From the NCBI RefSeq assembly GCF_024137025.1, contig NZ_JAMYJR010000023.1, positions 124,001-188,000 of the forward strand: a DNA stretch of 64,000 nucleotides, read 5' to 3'. Of the stretch, positions 43,720 to 51,628 are shown piece by piece. Origin of the DNA: Paractinoplanes aksuensis (GTDB lineage: Bacteria; Actinomycetota; Actinomycetes; Mycobacteriales; Micromonosporaceae). The position numbers and the translations under genes are program-made. Numbering within the stretch: position 1 is the first letter of the stretch; each line of letters begins with the position of its first letter. The notes under the pieces are model-generated. The model saw only the letters and a program-made list of their open reading frames with translations. It made no database searches and was not told the origin of the DNA.

Positions 43720-44463
43720 TCATCTGATGATCTCGGGGAGCACTGTCGCGGCCGGCCCGCGCAGGTTGACCGCGCAGAACGGGTCGAGCGGCGTCGGCTG
43801 CGGGTTGACCTGAATGACGGTACCGCCCAGCTTCGCCGTCACCTGCGGGATCTCGGCGGCCGGATGGACCACCCCCGACGTACCCACAGTGACCAGCACA
43901 TCGGCGTTGGCGGCGGCCTCGACCGCCTTCTCCAACGCGTCCACCGGCAACGATTCACCGAACCAGACCACCCCCGGGCGTACGAGGGACTGGCAGTGCT
44001 CACAAGAAGGCGGGGTTCTCGGCCCTTCGGTCCCCGCCCCGCCAACTGCAGGCGCGCCCGCCGCCCGGCCGCACCCGGAACAGCGCGGGGTGAAAAGCGA
44101 GCCGTGCAGGTGGATCGGGTTCTTGGAGCCGGCCCGCTCGTGCAGGTCGTCGACGTTCTGCGTGATCACGACGGCGTCCCGCCGCGCGACCGCCTCGTGC
44201 CCCGCGTTCGGCCCCACCCGCTCGACCAGTTCGCGCCGCCACTCGTACCAGCCCCACACCAGCGCCGGATCCTGCTCGAACGCCTCGGGGGTGGCCAGCG
44301 CCTGGGCGTCGTACCGCGCCCACAACCCGGTCAGCGCGTCCCGGAACGTGGGCACACCGCTCTCGGCCGACATGCCGGCCCCGGTGAGGACGACGAGCCG
44401 CTCGGCGCCGGCGATCAGAGCCGCGGCTGCTCGCAACTGGGCCGGTTCGCTCAGGGGTTCCAT
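43720..44463 (-). CDS. Sirtuin NAD-dependent protein deacylase (CobB/SIRT5-like)
   Basis: A 247-residue class III sirtuin. NAD-binding motif GAGMSAESGVPTFR (28-41), TQNVDDLHERAG, catalytic His120 in HLHGS, four zinc cysteines 128, 131, 154 and 157, and VWFGE. Tyr73 and Arg76 in WYEWRR match the pair that favours succinyl and malonyl lysine in SIRT5-like enzymes, so desuccinylase activity is likely (from family knowledge). A Gly/Ala-rich insert separates the cysteine pairs. ATG at 44463 has no clear ribosome site. It is divergent from the LPMO gene. Confidence 0.92.
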   Translation of the reverse strand: MEPLSEPAQLRAAAALIAGAERLVVLTGAGMSAESGVPTFRDALTGLWARYDAQALATPEAFEQDPALVWGWYEWRRELVERVGPNAGHEAVARRDAVVITQNVDDLHERAGSKNPIHLHGSLFTPRCSGCGRAAGAPAVGGAGTEGPRTPPSCEHCQSLVRPGVVWFGESLPVDALEKAVEAAANADVLVTVGTSGVVHPAAEIPQVTAKLGGTVIQVNPQPTPLDPFCAVNLRGPAATVLPEIIR

Positions 44464-44506
44464 GATCCGAGTGTGCCCGGGCCCCCACCCCGTTTCGCAA
44501 CTGCTA

Positions 44507-44540
44507 TTGACAACCATCGATTCTGTGGCACGGTGTTACG
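44507..44540 (+). promoter_or_regulatory. Possible promoter of the LPMO gene
   Basis: A perfect -35 hexamer TTGACA at 44507-44512 is followed by the weak -10-like GTTACG about 22 nt downstream. The spacing is longer than ideal, so the -35 match is the main support. Confidence 0.35.
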
Positions 44541-44638
44541 ACACCCGCCGGTGTATGTGATTCGGGAGTTGAGGGCAGCTCCCGCCGGTTCCCCCTGGCC
44601 TGTCCACCGGGCCACCGACCATGCGGAGCAATGCCCTC

Positions 44639-45703
44639 ATGAAACGAAGAGTTCTCTTCAGCGCGGCCGCCGGCCTGCTGCTCGCCGCCCTCACCGTCCT
44701 GTTCGCGCCGGTCTCCCCCGCGAACGCGCACGGCAACGTCACCGGCCCCTCCTCGCGCAACTACGGCTGCTTCGAGCGCTGGGGCAGCAAGTTCCAGGAC
44801 CCGGCCATGGCCACCGAGGACCCCATGTGCTGGCAGGCCTGGCAGGCCAACCCGAGCGCCATGTGGAACTGGAACGGCCTGTTCCGCGAGAACGTCGCCG
44901 GCAACCACCAGGGCGCGATCCCGGACGGCCAGCTCTGCAGCGGCGGTCGTACCGAAAGCGGCCGTTACAACGCCATGGACACCATCGGCGACTGGAAAGC
45001 GACCAACGTCGGCAACAGCTTCAACGTCAAGCTGTTCGACGGCGCCCGGCACGGCGCCGACTACATCTGGGTGTACGTCTCGAAGCCCGGCTTCAACCCG
45101 ACCACCCAGGCCCTGAAGTGGTCGGACCTCGACCGCGTCTCGCAGATCGGCAACACGCCGGCCGCGCAGTGGACCCAGCGCTCCGACGGTGTCGAGATCG
45201 ACATCCCGGTGTCGGTCTCGGGCCGCAGCGGACGGGCCATGGTCTACACGATCTGGCAGGCCAGCCACCTCGACCAGTCCTACTACTTCTGCAGCGACGT
45301 GAACTTCGGCGGCACCACCACACCCCCGACCACGCCGCCGACGACTCCCCCGACGACCCCGCCCACCACGCCGCCGACCACCCCGCCGACCACTCCCCCG
45401 GCTTCCGGGGCGTGCTCCGCGACGTACGCGACCAGCAGCCAGTGGTCGGGCGGCTTCCAGGGCGAGGTCAAGGTGACCGCGGGCGCGGCCGCCATCAAGG
45501 GCTGGACGGTGACCCTGACCTACGGCAGCGCACCGTCAGTGAGTCAGTCCTGGAACTCCACGGTCACCGCGAGCGGCAACGCGCTGGTCGCCAAGAACGT
45601 GGCCTACAACGGTGCTTTGCCCGCCGCGGGCACGGCCGGCTTCGGCTTCATCGGCTCCGGCACGGCCTCGACCCCGACGGTGACCTGCGCCGCCACCACC
45701 TGA
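44639..45703 (+). CDS. AA10 lytic polysaccharide monooxygenase with CBM2
   Basis: A 354-residue secreted copper enzyme. The signal peptide ends PANA before His31, which becomes the N-terminal His of the copper histidine brace (HGNVTGPSSRNYGC). The second brace His is His210 in ASHLDQSYYFCSDVNF. A TPPT-repeat linker (45319-45405) joins a C-terminal CBM2 cellulose-binding domain (CSATYATSSQWSGGFQGEV). It cleaves crystalline cellulose or chitin oxidatively; the CBM2 favours cellulose. The ATG at 44639 has GGAG upstream and gives a normal signal peptide; an ATG 18 nt earlier is less likely. Confidence 0.93.
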   Translation: MKRRVLFSAAAGLLLAALTVLFAPVSPANAHGNVTGPSSRNYGCFERWGSKFQDPAMATEDPMCWQAWQANPSAMWNWNGLFRENVAGNHQGAIPDGQLCSGGRTESGRYNAMDTIGDWKATNVGNSFNVKLFDGARHGADYIWVYVSKPGFNPTTQALKWSDLDRVSQIGNTPAAQWTQRSDGVEIDIPVSVSGRSGRAMVYTIWQASHLDQSYYFCSDVNFGGTTTPPTTPPTTPPTTPPTTPPTTPPTTPPASGACSATYATSSQWSGGFQGEVKVTAGAAAIKGWTVTLTYGSAPSVSQSWNSTVTASGNALVAKNVAYNGALPAAGTAGFGFIGSGTASTPTVTCAATT

Positions 45704-45750
45704 CCACCGCCGGCCTATAGCGCCGGACATTCCCAGCCGTTACAGTCGTA

Positions 45751-45764
45751 TGGGAGCGCTCCCA
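45751..45764. promoter_or_regulatory. CebR operator (cellulose-response box)
   Basis: TGGGAGCGCTCCCA is the exact 14-bp palindrome bound by the LacI-type repressor CebR in front of cellulase and cellobiose-uptake genes. It lies 47 nt after the LPMO stop. No intact plus-strand gene follows it; an IS110 remnant does. It may be left over from a lost cellulase gene. Confidence 0.75.
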
Positions 45765-46051
45765 ACATACGTCCCCGCGAAAGGAGCCCAGCTCAACCCG
45801 GCGGAAGACCCTGAACGAACGGGGGACGGAGTCCTGCCCTCCCCGTCCCCCGTCCCACCCCTGGCCGAATTCCTACGACGCCGGTCCTGGCTTCGACCCG
45901 GCGGCATCTCCCGCGATTTCTGCGGCGCTGTTCGACCCGGCGGTAGGTCCCCCAAGGCCGCCAGGAGGCTGACGCGCGCCTTCAACGGTGGCGTGGTCAC
46001 CATCCTCACCGGCGCTGTCATGCGCTTTGACGCGGCATTGCCGAACACCGA
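45765..46051. other. Non-coding remnant region between CebR box and IS remnant
   Basis: About 290 bp with no convincing gene. A direct repeat TTCGACCCGGCGG occurs at about 45893 and 45929. Reading frames on both strands are open but show no family features or good ribosome sites. Confidence 0.4.
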
Positions 46052-46426
46052 GGTGAGGCTCGGGAACTGTTCGACATCCTCACCCGGCACGGCCGGATCC
46101 TGGCCGTGGCCGACCGCCGCTCGGGCACCAGCATCCGCGAGGAACACTCGCCCAAGGGCGGCAATGAGCAGCTGAAATGCGCGTTCCTCCGGTCCGCGTT
46201 CGCGGCGCTGTCCGATCCGCCCAGCCGGGCCTGCTACGACCGCGAACGGGCTGAAGGCAGGAAACACAACGCAGCCCCTGTCTGCCTGGCACGGCGCCGC
46301 GTCGACGTCCTGCACGCCATGCTCCGCACCTCAACGCCCCATCAGCACAAACCAGCGGAAAAGCTCGCCCTCGCAGGGACACCCCCGGGGCCATCCCGAA
46401 CCCCCTCCCTCCCGGGGCAGGGATGA
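46052..46426 (+). pseudogene. IS110-family transposase remnant
   Basis: The plus strand encodes a short N-terminal-like piece (ARELFDILTRHGRILAVADR). It runs directly into the C-terminal block of IS110/Transposase_20 proteins: GTSIREEHSPKGGNEQLK, SAFAALSDPPSRACYDRERA, EGRKHNAAPVCLARRRVDVL and HAMLR. A full transposase is about 400 residues; the middle, including the DEDD catalytic core and leucine-rich part, is deleted. It is not functional. Family similarity ends at about 46336. Confidence 0.8.
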
Positions 46427-46493
46427 GCCTAGGACTTGATCAGCGGAGGGCTGAAGTTGTCCACAATCCGGTGCTGTCCACAGGGTGGGCGGG

Positions 46494-47477
46494 TCAGGGG
46501 TGTGGTGGCGGGGGTGTGGCGGCTACCGTCGCGAGCAGGTGGAAGGCCTGGGCTTCGGGGGAGGTGCCGGGGTGGTCGAAGGTTGGTGTGCCGCAGGCGT
46601 TCTGCACCAGGCCGTGGTTGTCGACCTCGGCGGTGGCGGCGGCCAGCAGGTCGTGGCCCAGTGTGGCGTACTCGGGTGGCAGCCAGCCGTCGGTGGCGCC
46701 GGTCAGGGCGGCGTAGGCGAACATCTGCGCGGCGTTCGACTCGCGGAACGTGGCCGGGTCGTCGAGCACGTCGTGGAACAGGCCGTCGGGGCGGCGCAGG
46801 GGCAGGCACGCGTCGAGCACCTCGCGTGCGTGGGCGGGCAGGTCGGTCTCCAGCAGGGCGGGGGCCAGGCGTACGGCGCGGGCGATACCGGCTACGACCC
46901 AGCCGTTTCCGCCGCCCCAATGGGCCGGGCGAACCGGCGAGATCGCCGAGTAGAGGCCGTCGCGGCACAGATGTCGCCGATGGCCGTGGACCTGGCGTAC
47001 GGCCTCGTCCAGCTCGCCGCTCAGCGCCAGGAACGGCACCACCATGTAGACCGTGTCCGCCCATACCTGGGACGAGCCGAGCACGTGGCAAATCGTTCCG
47101 TCGGTCGTACGCGGGGCAGCGCCGAGCAGGAAGTCGAGCTGGCGCCGGGCGGCGTCCGTGAAGCCGGCCCGGACGACCGCCTCCCCGCACGCCGCGCCGT
47201 TGACCGCGTTGTCGTCGGGGCCACCCAGCCGCCCGTCCGGCGCCTGTCGCGCCACCGCCGACTCGGCCATCAGGTGGGCCAGGTCGTCGCGCCCCAGGTC
47301 GAGGGCCGCTTGTGAGGCGACTCCCTGCTCCCAGCTCTGCCGCTGCATCGCGAGCAGCGCATCGAGCACCCGCCCCACCCGATCGGCACCCCCGCCCGTA
47401 CCGAAAGAGGCGCCCGGACGGGAGGAGGCGCCCGGACCGGAAGCAGCGCCCGGACCAGAGGGAATGTCAGGCGTCAT
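46494..47477 (-). CDS. GH88/GH105-like unsaturated glycoside hydrolase
   Basis: A 327-residue (alpha/alpha)6-barrel protein. SSQVWADTVYMVVPFLA and HWGGGNGWVVAG match family 105/88 enzymes, which cleave unsaturated uronic residues left by polysaccharide lyases. There is no signal peptide, so it works in the cytoplasm. The first 30 residues are a Gly/Pro/Ser-rich stretch of SGPGA-type repeats. It starts inside the PRPP synthetase gene (11-nt overlap), an odd pairing for such an enzyme. Sugar specificity unknown. Confidence 0.82.
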   Translation of the reverse strand: MTPDIPSGPGAASGPGASSRPGASFGTGGGADRVGRVLDALLAMQRQSWEQGVASQAALDLGRDDLAHLMAESAVARQAPDGRLGGPDDNAVNGAACGEAVVRAGFTDAARRQLDFLLGAAPRTTDGTICHVLGSSQVWADTVYMVVPFLALSGELDEAVRQVHGHRRHLCRDGLYSAISPVRPAHWGGGNGWVVAGIARAVRLAPALLETDLPAHAREVLDACLPLRRPDGLFHDVLDDPATFRESNAAQMFAYAALTGATDGWLPPEYATLGHDLLAAATAEVDNHGLVQNACGTPTFDHPGTSPEAQAFHLLATVAATPPPPHP

Positions 47478-48417
47478 GGAACAGGGCGCTGACCGACTCG
47501 CCGTTGTGGATGCGGCGCATCGCTTCGGCCAGGGCCGGGGCGACCGACAGGATGGTCAGCTTCTCGGTGTGGTTGGTGGCCGGGATCGGGACCGTGTTGG
47601 TACAGACGATCTCTTCGATCTCTTTCTCGGCCGAGAGGCGCTGCACCGCGTCGGCCGCGAACAAGCCGTGGGTGCAAGCCACCCGTACGCTGCGGGCGTT
47701 GCGCTCCCGCAGCCGGTCGAGGAGTTCGAAGACCGTGCTGCCCTTGGCGATCTCGTCGTCCAGCACGATCACGTCCTTGTCGGCCACGTCGCCGATCACC
47801 GTGCTGATGACCACCTTGTCGTCGGCGTAGCGCTGCTTGGCGCCGGCCGCGACGCCGATGCCGAGCAGCCGGGCGAACGCCGCCGCCTCCTTGGCGTTGC
47901 CCAGGTCGGGTGAGACGACCACGGCGTTGCTCAGGTCGTAGCGGCGGAAGTGGCGGGCCAGCTCTTGCAGCGCGTGCAGGTGGTCGACCGGGATGTTGAA
48001 GAAGCCGTGCACCTGCGGCGAGTGCAGCGTCATGGCCAGCACCCGGTCGGCGCCGGCCGTGGTCAGCAGGTCGGCCACCAGGCGCCCGCCGATGCTGATG
48101 CGCGGCGCGTCCTTCTTGTCACTGCGGGCGTACGCGTAATGCGGCAGCACCACCGTGATGCGCCCGGCCGAAGCGCCGCGGGCCGCGTTCAGCATGAACA
48201 GCAGTTCGACCAGGTTCTCTTGCACGGGTGGGACGAGCGGCTGGATCAGGTAGACGTCCCGTTCGCGGCAGTTGGCCTGCAGTTGCACCTCGATGCAGTC
48301 GTTGGCGAAGCGGGAGGTGCGGATCGGCAGCAGCGGCACTCCGAGGTGGTCGCAGATCTCGGCGGCCAGGGCAGGATGGGCGGATCCGGAGAAAACGGCG
48401 ATGTCGCGCACGGTCAC
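47467..48417 (-). CDS. Divergent ribose-phosphate pyrophosphokinase (PRPP synthetase)
   Basis: A 316-residue Prs-family enzyme that would make PRPP from ribose-5-phosphate and ATP. It keeps the overall order, but with altered motifs: PHYAYARSDKKD for the usual PYxxYARQDRK, TLHSPQVHGFF (130-140) for DLHxxQIQGFF, SPDLGNAKEA for PDxGGxxRA, and VIVLDDEIAKGST (217-229) for VDDMxDTGGT in the PRPP loop. It is therefore a paralogue, not the housekeeping Prs. Start is a GTG at 48417. It is coupled to a glycoside hydrolase gene. Activity is likely, but substrate preference may differ. Confidence 0.85.
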   Translation of the reverse strand: MTVRDIAVFSGSAHPALAAEICDHLGVPLLPIRTSRFANDCIEVQLQANCRERDVYLIQPLVPPVQENLVELLFMLNAARGASAGRITVVLPHYAYARSDKKDAPRISIGGRLVADLLTTAGADRVLAMTLHSPQVHGFFNIPVDHLHALQELARHFRRYDLSNAVVVSPDLGNAKEAAAFARLLGIGVAAGAKQRYADDKVVISTVIGDVADKDVIVLDDEIAKGSTVFELLDRLRERNARSVRVACTHGLFAADAVQRLSAEKEIEEIVCTNTVPIPATNHTEKLTILSVAPALAEAMRRIHNGESVSALFHDA

Positions 48418-48478
48418 ACCCTAAAATGCCCGGCCCACGGGGACGAAACGCGGCCCCGGGAAACGCTAGGTTGGCACC

Positions 48479-49321
48479 ATGAACGGACTCGCTGTCGCCT
48501 GCCGGCGCGTGGTGCACATCTACCGGGCCGAGGCGGGCGATGTGGTCGCGCTGGCCGGGGTCGACCTGTCGATCGCTCCGGGTGAGACCATCGCGCTGGT
48601 CGGCCCGTCCGGGTCGGGCAAGTCGACGCTGATCGCGTTGCTGGCCGGGCTGATGCGCCCGTCGGCCGGGCGGATCAACATCGGCACCTACGACATGGGC
48701 AAGCTCTCCGACGGCGAGATCTCCCGCCTGCGGGGTACGGAGATCGGGGTCGTCCTGCAGGGGGCGGCCCGCAACCTGCTGCCGTACGCGTCGCTGCACC
48801 GCAACATCTGGCTGGCCCAGCGCCGGGCGGCCCACACCCGCGGCATCACCCTCGATGACCCCGACCGCATCCTCGACCTGGTCGGCCTGCCCGGTCAGGG
48901 CCGTCAGCGCCTGGCCGACCTCACCCCCGGCGGCCGTCAGCGGGCCGCGCTGGCCGTCGGCATCGCCACCGGCCCCGGCCTGCTGCTGGTCGACGAGCCG
49001 ACGAGCCGTCTCGACACCGCCGGCCGCGACGAGGTCCTCGCGGCGATGGAGACGGTCAACGCCGAACGCCAGACCACGATCGTGGTCGTCACCCACGACA
49101 ACGAGGTCGGCGCCCGGCTGGGCCGCGCGGTGACCATCCGCGACGGCCGGGTCGGCGCCGAGGGCCGCGACGGGCAGGACTTCGCCGTGGTCGCCGGTGA
49201 CGGCACTGTGCAGCTGCCGCCCGAAGTGCTCGGCTCGTACCCGCCGGGCACGCTGTTCACCGTGCAGCACATCGACGGCGAGGTCACCCTGGTGCCGGGC
49301 GGAACGGAATCCGTGGTCTGA
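48479..49321 (+). CDS. ABC transporter ATPase with altered signature motif
   Basis: A 280-residue ATP-binding subunit of the LolD/MacB type. Walker A GPSGSGKS (42-49) and Walker B LLLVDEPTS with Asp172-Glu173 are intact, and the switch His is in VVTHDN. The signature LSGGQ is LTPGGRQ (148-154), with the key Ser replaced. The C-terminal 60 residues form an added domain. It lies next to a broken ABC-2 ATPase and a truncated permease, and divergent from the PRPP gene. Partner permeases may be those on the opposite strand at 51.6-57.6 kb. Confidence 0.82.
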   Translation: MNGLAVACRRVVHIYRAEAGDVVALAGVDLSIAPGETIALVGPSGSGKSTLIALLAGLMRPSAGRINIGTYDMGKLSDGEISRLRGTEIGVVLQGAARNLLPYASLHRNIWLAQRRAAHTRGITLDDPDRILDLVGLPGQGRQRLADLTPGGRQRAALAVGIATGPGLLLVDEPTSRLDTAGRDEVLAAMETVNAERQTTIVVVTHDNEVGARLGRAVTIRDGRVGAEGRDGQDFAVVAGDGTVQLPPEVLGSYPPGTLFTVQHIDGEVTLVPGGTESVV

Positions 49322-49323
49322 CC

Positions 49324-49678
49324 ATGACGCCCGCCCTGCGCCTGACCGGCCTGCGCAAGGCCTTCGGCGACAGGGTCGCGGTCGACGACGTCGACCTGGT
49401 CGTGCCGCCGGGCTCGTTCTTCGGGCTGGTCGGGCCGAACGGCGCGGGCAAGACGACGGCCCTGTCGATGGCGGTGGGCCTGCTCCGCCCCGGCGGCGGC
49501 CGGTCCGAGGTGTACGGGCACGACGTGTGGTCCGATCCGGTCGGGCCAAGGCGTTGCTGGGTGTGCTGCCCGACGGCCTGGCCCTGCCCGAACGGCTCAC
49601 TCGCTCGAGGCGACCTTCGTCCGGCTGGCCGGCGGTGACGCGCACACCCGGACGGGTCTGTCGTGGCTCTCGTCCTGA
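49324..49678 (+). pseudogene. ABC-2-type ATPase, internally deleted and frameshifted
   Basis: The N-terminal about 80 residues look normal (LTGLRKAFGDRVAVDDVDLV, Walker A GPNGAGKTT). The frame shifts at about 49540-49550, where another frame continues as AKALLGVLPDGLALPERLT. A further shift near 49595 restores a typical C-terminal tail, LEATFVRLAGGDAHTRTGLS. Signature and Walker B motifs are missing, so about 150 residues are deleted. It starts 2 nt after the previous ATPase and overlaps the next gene. Confidence 0.8.
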
Positions 49679-50508
49679 TCCGGATGAAGCTGGCCGTCCT
49701 GAGCAACTCGATGACCGGCGGCCAGGCGGCCTGGATGGTCGTGGGCGCGGTCCTGGGCCTGGCCGCGGCGGCGGCGACGATCGGGCTGGCCTTCGCCGGT
49801 GACGCGGGCGATCTGCTGGCCGGCGCCGCAGTCTTGTGGCTGCTCGGCTGGGTCGCCTGCCCGCTGCTGGGCGGCTCGGCGGTGTTGCGCCCCGGCCATT
49901 TCGCCCTGCTGCCACTACCCCGGCGACGGCTGGCGGCCGGGCTGCTCGCGGTGGCCCTCGTCGGTGTCCCCGGGGTGGTCACGGCCGTCGCTTTCCTCGG
50001 CCTGGTCCCGTACGGGCTGAGGCTCGGGCCGGGGGCCGGGCTCACCGCCGTGCCGGCCGCGGCGCTCACGCTGATCCTCGTGGCGCTCGCATGGTGGCTG
50101 GGCCGCGCCGCCCACACCCGCCTCACCGCCCGTGGCCCCGAAATGCTGACCCACTTGCGTACGGGCAAAGCCCCCACCCCCACCACAGCGACGCCCCCGC
50201 CCGACACCCGCCCGTGGCCCCAGATCATCGTTTACCTGACCCTCGGCACGATCCTGCTGTTCCCGCAGGGCCTGGTGCCCACCATCTTCCTACTCACCGG
50301 AGTAGAAGCCCGAGTCTGGTTCCTGGCCATGTACCTGCCCACCGGCTGGGGCACCCCGGTCGCCGCCCTCTTCGTCGTGACCGGCGCCCTGATCTGGCTC
50401 AAGCCTTCCGCACAGCCCGAAGTTGAGGCATCCGACGCCGACGCAGCTCAGCCGATCGCGTGCTCGAGTTGCTGCGCCGGATCAGAGCGGCCGGCCCAGG
50501 ACCTCTGA
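49663..50508 (+). CDS. Truncated ABC-2-type permease (probable decaying gene)
   Basis: A 281-residue protein with about six hydrophobic segments. The start (VLIRMKLAVLSNSMTGG) is typical of large actinobacterial ABC-2 permeases that are usually about 500 residues. After about residue 150 the family pattern breaks at a Thr/Pro stretch, and the last segments look joined from a distant part. With its ATPase partner broken it is probably non-functional. GTG at 49663 lies inside the ATPase remnant. Confidence 0.55.
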   Translation: MALVLIRMKLAVLSNSMTGGQAAWMVVGAVLGLAAAAATIGLAFAGDAGDLLAGAAVLWLLGWVACPLLGGSAVLRPGHFALLPLPRRRLAAGLLAVALVGVPGVVTAVAFLGLVPYGLRLGPGAGLTAVPAAALTLILVALAWWLGRAAHTRLTARGPEMLTHLRTGKAPTPTTATPPPDTRPWPQIIVYLTLGTILLFPQGLVPTIFLLTGVEARVWFLAMYLPTGWGTPVAALFVVTGALIWLKPSAQPEVEASDADAAQPIACSSCCAGSERPAQDL

Positions 50509-50670
50509 CCGCTCCGATTGAGCGAGCAGACCCAGCATGGGTGAAACCTCGCGCATCTCGATCGCGTCGACGTTCAGACCAGTCAGGACTCGATGCAGTC
50601 CCGGCACGTCGCCGTCGTCGGTCAGGCGTTGCCAGCGGTCCAGATTTCGCGCGTGAGGCTGCCCACGCAC
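50482..50670 (-). CDS. Hypothetical fragment, possibly the end of a small regulator
   Basis: A 62-residue reading frame with a folded-looking composition (DRWQRLTDDGDVPGLHRVLT, NVDAIEMREVSPM). It overlaps the permease end by 27 nt. No start with a good ribosome site is visible and the upstream sequence looks broken, so it may be the C-terminus of a decayed gene. I do not recognise the family. Confidence 0.3.
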   Translation of the reverse strand: MRGQPHARNLDRWQRLTDDGDVPGLHRVLTGLNVDAIEMREVSPMLGLLAQSERSEVLGRPL

Positions 50671-50766
50671 GGCTTTCCGCAGGCGTGTTCCACCTCTTCC
50701 GTCCCGGACGTCACGCGGTCGGGCCCGGCCACGGAACAGATGAGGGCTGCCCCCGGCTCGCAGGCG

Positions 50767-50967
50767 CTATGAGTGGTCCGGGATCGGCCGATCGCGGCGA
50801 TCCGAGGTCGAGTCCGCTGATGGAGGTCCGTCTCCCGGAGGCGGCGGCCACATCTCACCCCAATCCGGTGCGCGGGGTGGGGTTGATCGCGCTGGAAGCT
50901 CCAAGTCCACTCCGCCCAGCTGCGAGAACCGCTCGGCCAGCGCGGCGAACAGCTCGGGCCGCGTCAC
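50767..50967 (-). CDS. Small protein coupled to the FtsX-type ABC operon
   Basis: A 66-residue reading frame whose GTG overlaps the stop of the ABC ATPase (GTGA). The N-terminus TRPELFAALAERFSQLGGVD looks helical; the rest is Pro/Asp/Arg-rich. It may be the last gene of the ABC operon or a truncated relic of one, as the downstream sequence 50500-50766 contains only fragments. No family recognised. Confidence 0.4.
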   Translation of the reverse strand: MTRPELFAALAERFSQLGGVDLELPARSTPPRAPDWGEMWPPPPGDGPPSADSTSDRRDRPIPDHS

Positions 50968-51617
50968 GGGCGGACCCAGGTGGCTTCGCCGTCGCCCAGG
51001 TGTAGTTCGCGGTCGCAGGCCGCTGCCGCTTCCGGGTCGTGGGTGGCGAAGACGACGGCGGCGCCGCGGGTCGCTTCGGCTCGTAGCAGTTCCATGACCT
51101 TCTGGCGGTTGGCTGCGTCGAGTTCGCTCGTGATCTCGTCGGCCAGCAGGATGTCGCCCTGCAGGGCCAGGCCGCGGGCGATCGCCGTGCGCTGCTGCTG
51201 GCCGCCCGACAGTTCCTCGATCAGCTGATTGGCCTGGCCGGACAGGCCCAGCGGTTCCAGCGCCTCGGCCGTGCGCCGCCGGGCCTCGGCCGCGGTGCCG
51301 CCGGTCGCGATGACCGCGACCGAGATGTTCTCGGCCGCGGTCAGGATCGCCGCCAGGCCGTTGTCTTGCGGGATCAGCACCACGCCCAGCTTCACCGCCT
51401 GGTCGCGGTCGGTCAGCTTCTCGCCGTCGACCAGCACCTCGCCCCGGGCCGGGGTGAGCAGGCCGGCCATCGCGCTGAGCAGCGTGGTCTTGCCCGCGCC
51501 GGACGTGCCGGTGACAGCCAGGATCTGGCCCGGCCGGGCCTCGACGGTGACGCCGCGCAGCACCGTCAGGTCGGCGTCCCAGGCCAGGTCGGCGTCCACA
51601 ACGCTGAGTGTCTTCAT
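50964..51617 (-). CDS. ABC transporter ATPase (MacB/LolD type)
   Basis: A 217-residue ATP-binding protein. Walker A TGTSGAGKT, Q loop IPQDNG, signature LSGGQ (136-140), Walker B ILLADE (156-161) and switch His in FATHD are all intact. It is the energy subunit for the two FtsX-type permeases upstream in the operon. ATG at 51617 follows AAGGAT, which overlaps the permease stop; an ATG 15 nt earlier lacks this spacing. Confidence 0.92.
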   Translation of the reverse strand: MKTLSVVDADLAWDADLTVLRGVTVEARPGQILAVTGTSGAGKTTLLSAMAGLLTPARGEVLVDGEKLTDRDQAVKLGVVLIPQDNGLAAILTAAENISVAVIATGGTAAEARRRTAEALEPLGLSGQANQLIEELSGGQQQRTAIARGLALQGDILLADEITSELDAANRQKVMELLRAEATRGAAVVFATHDPEAAAACDRELHLGDGEATWVRP

Positions 51618-51628
51618 GTGGTGATCCT

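Noticed and set aside
45740-46315. Minus-strand frame over the CebR box and IS remnant
   Set aside because: The plus strand carries recognisable IS110 sequence; the minus frame is its shadow.
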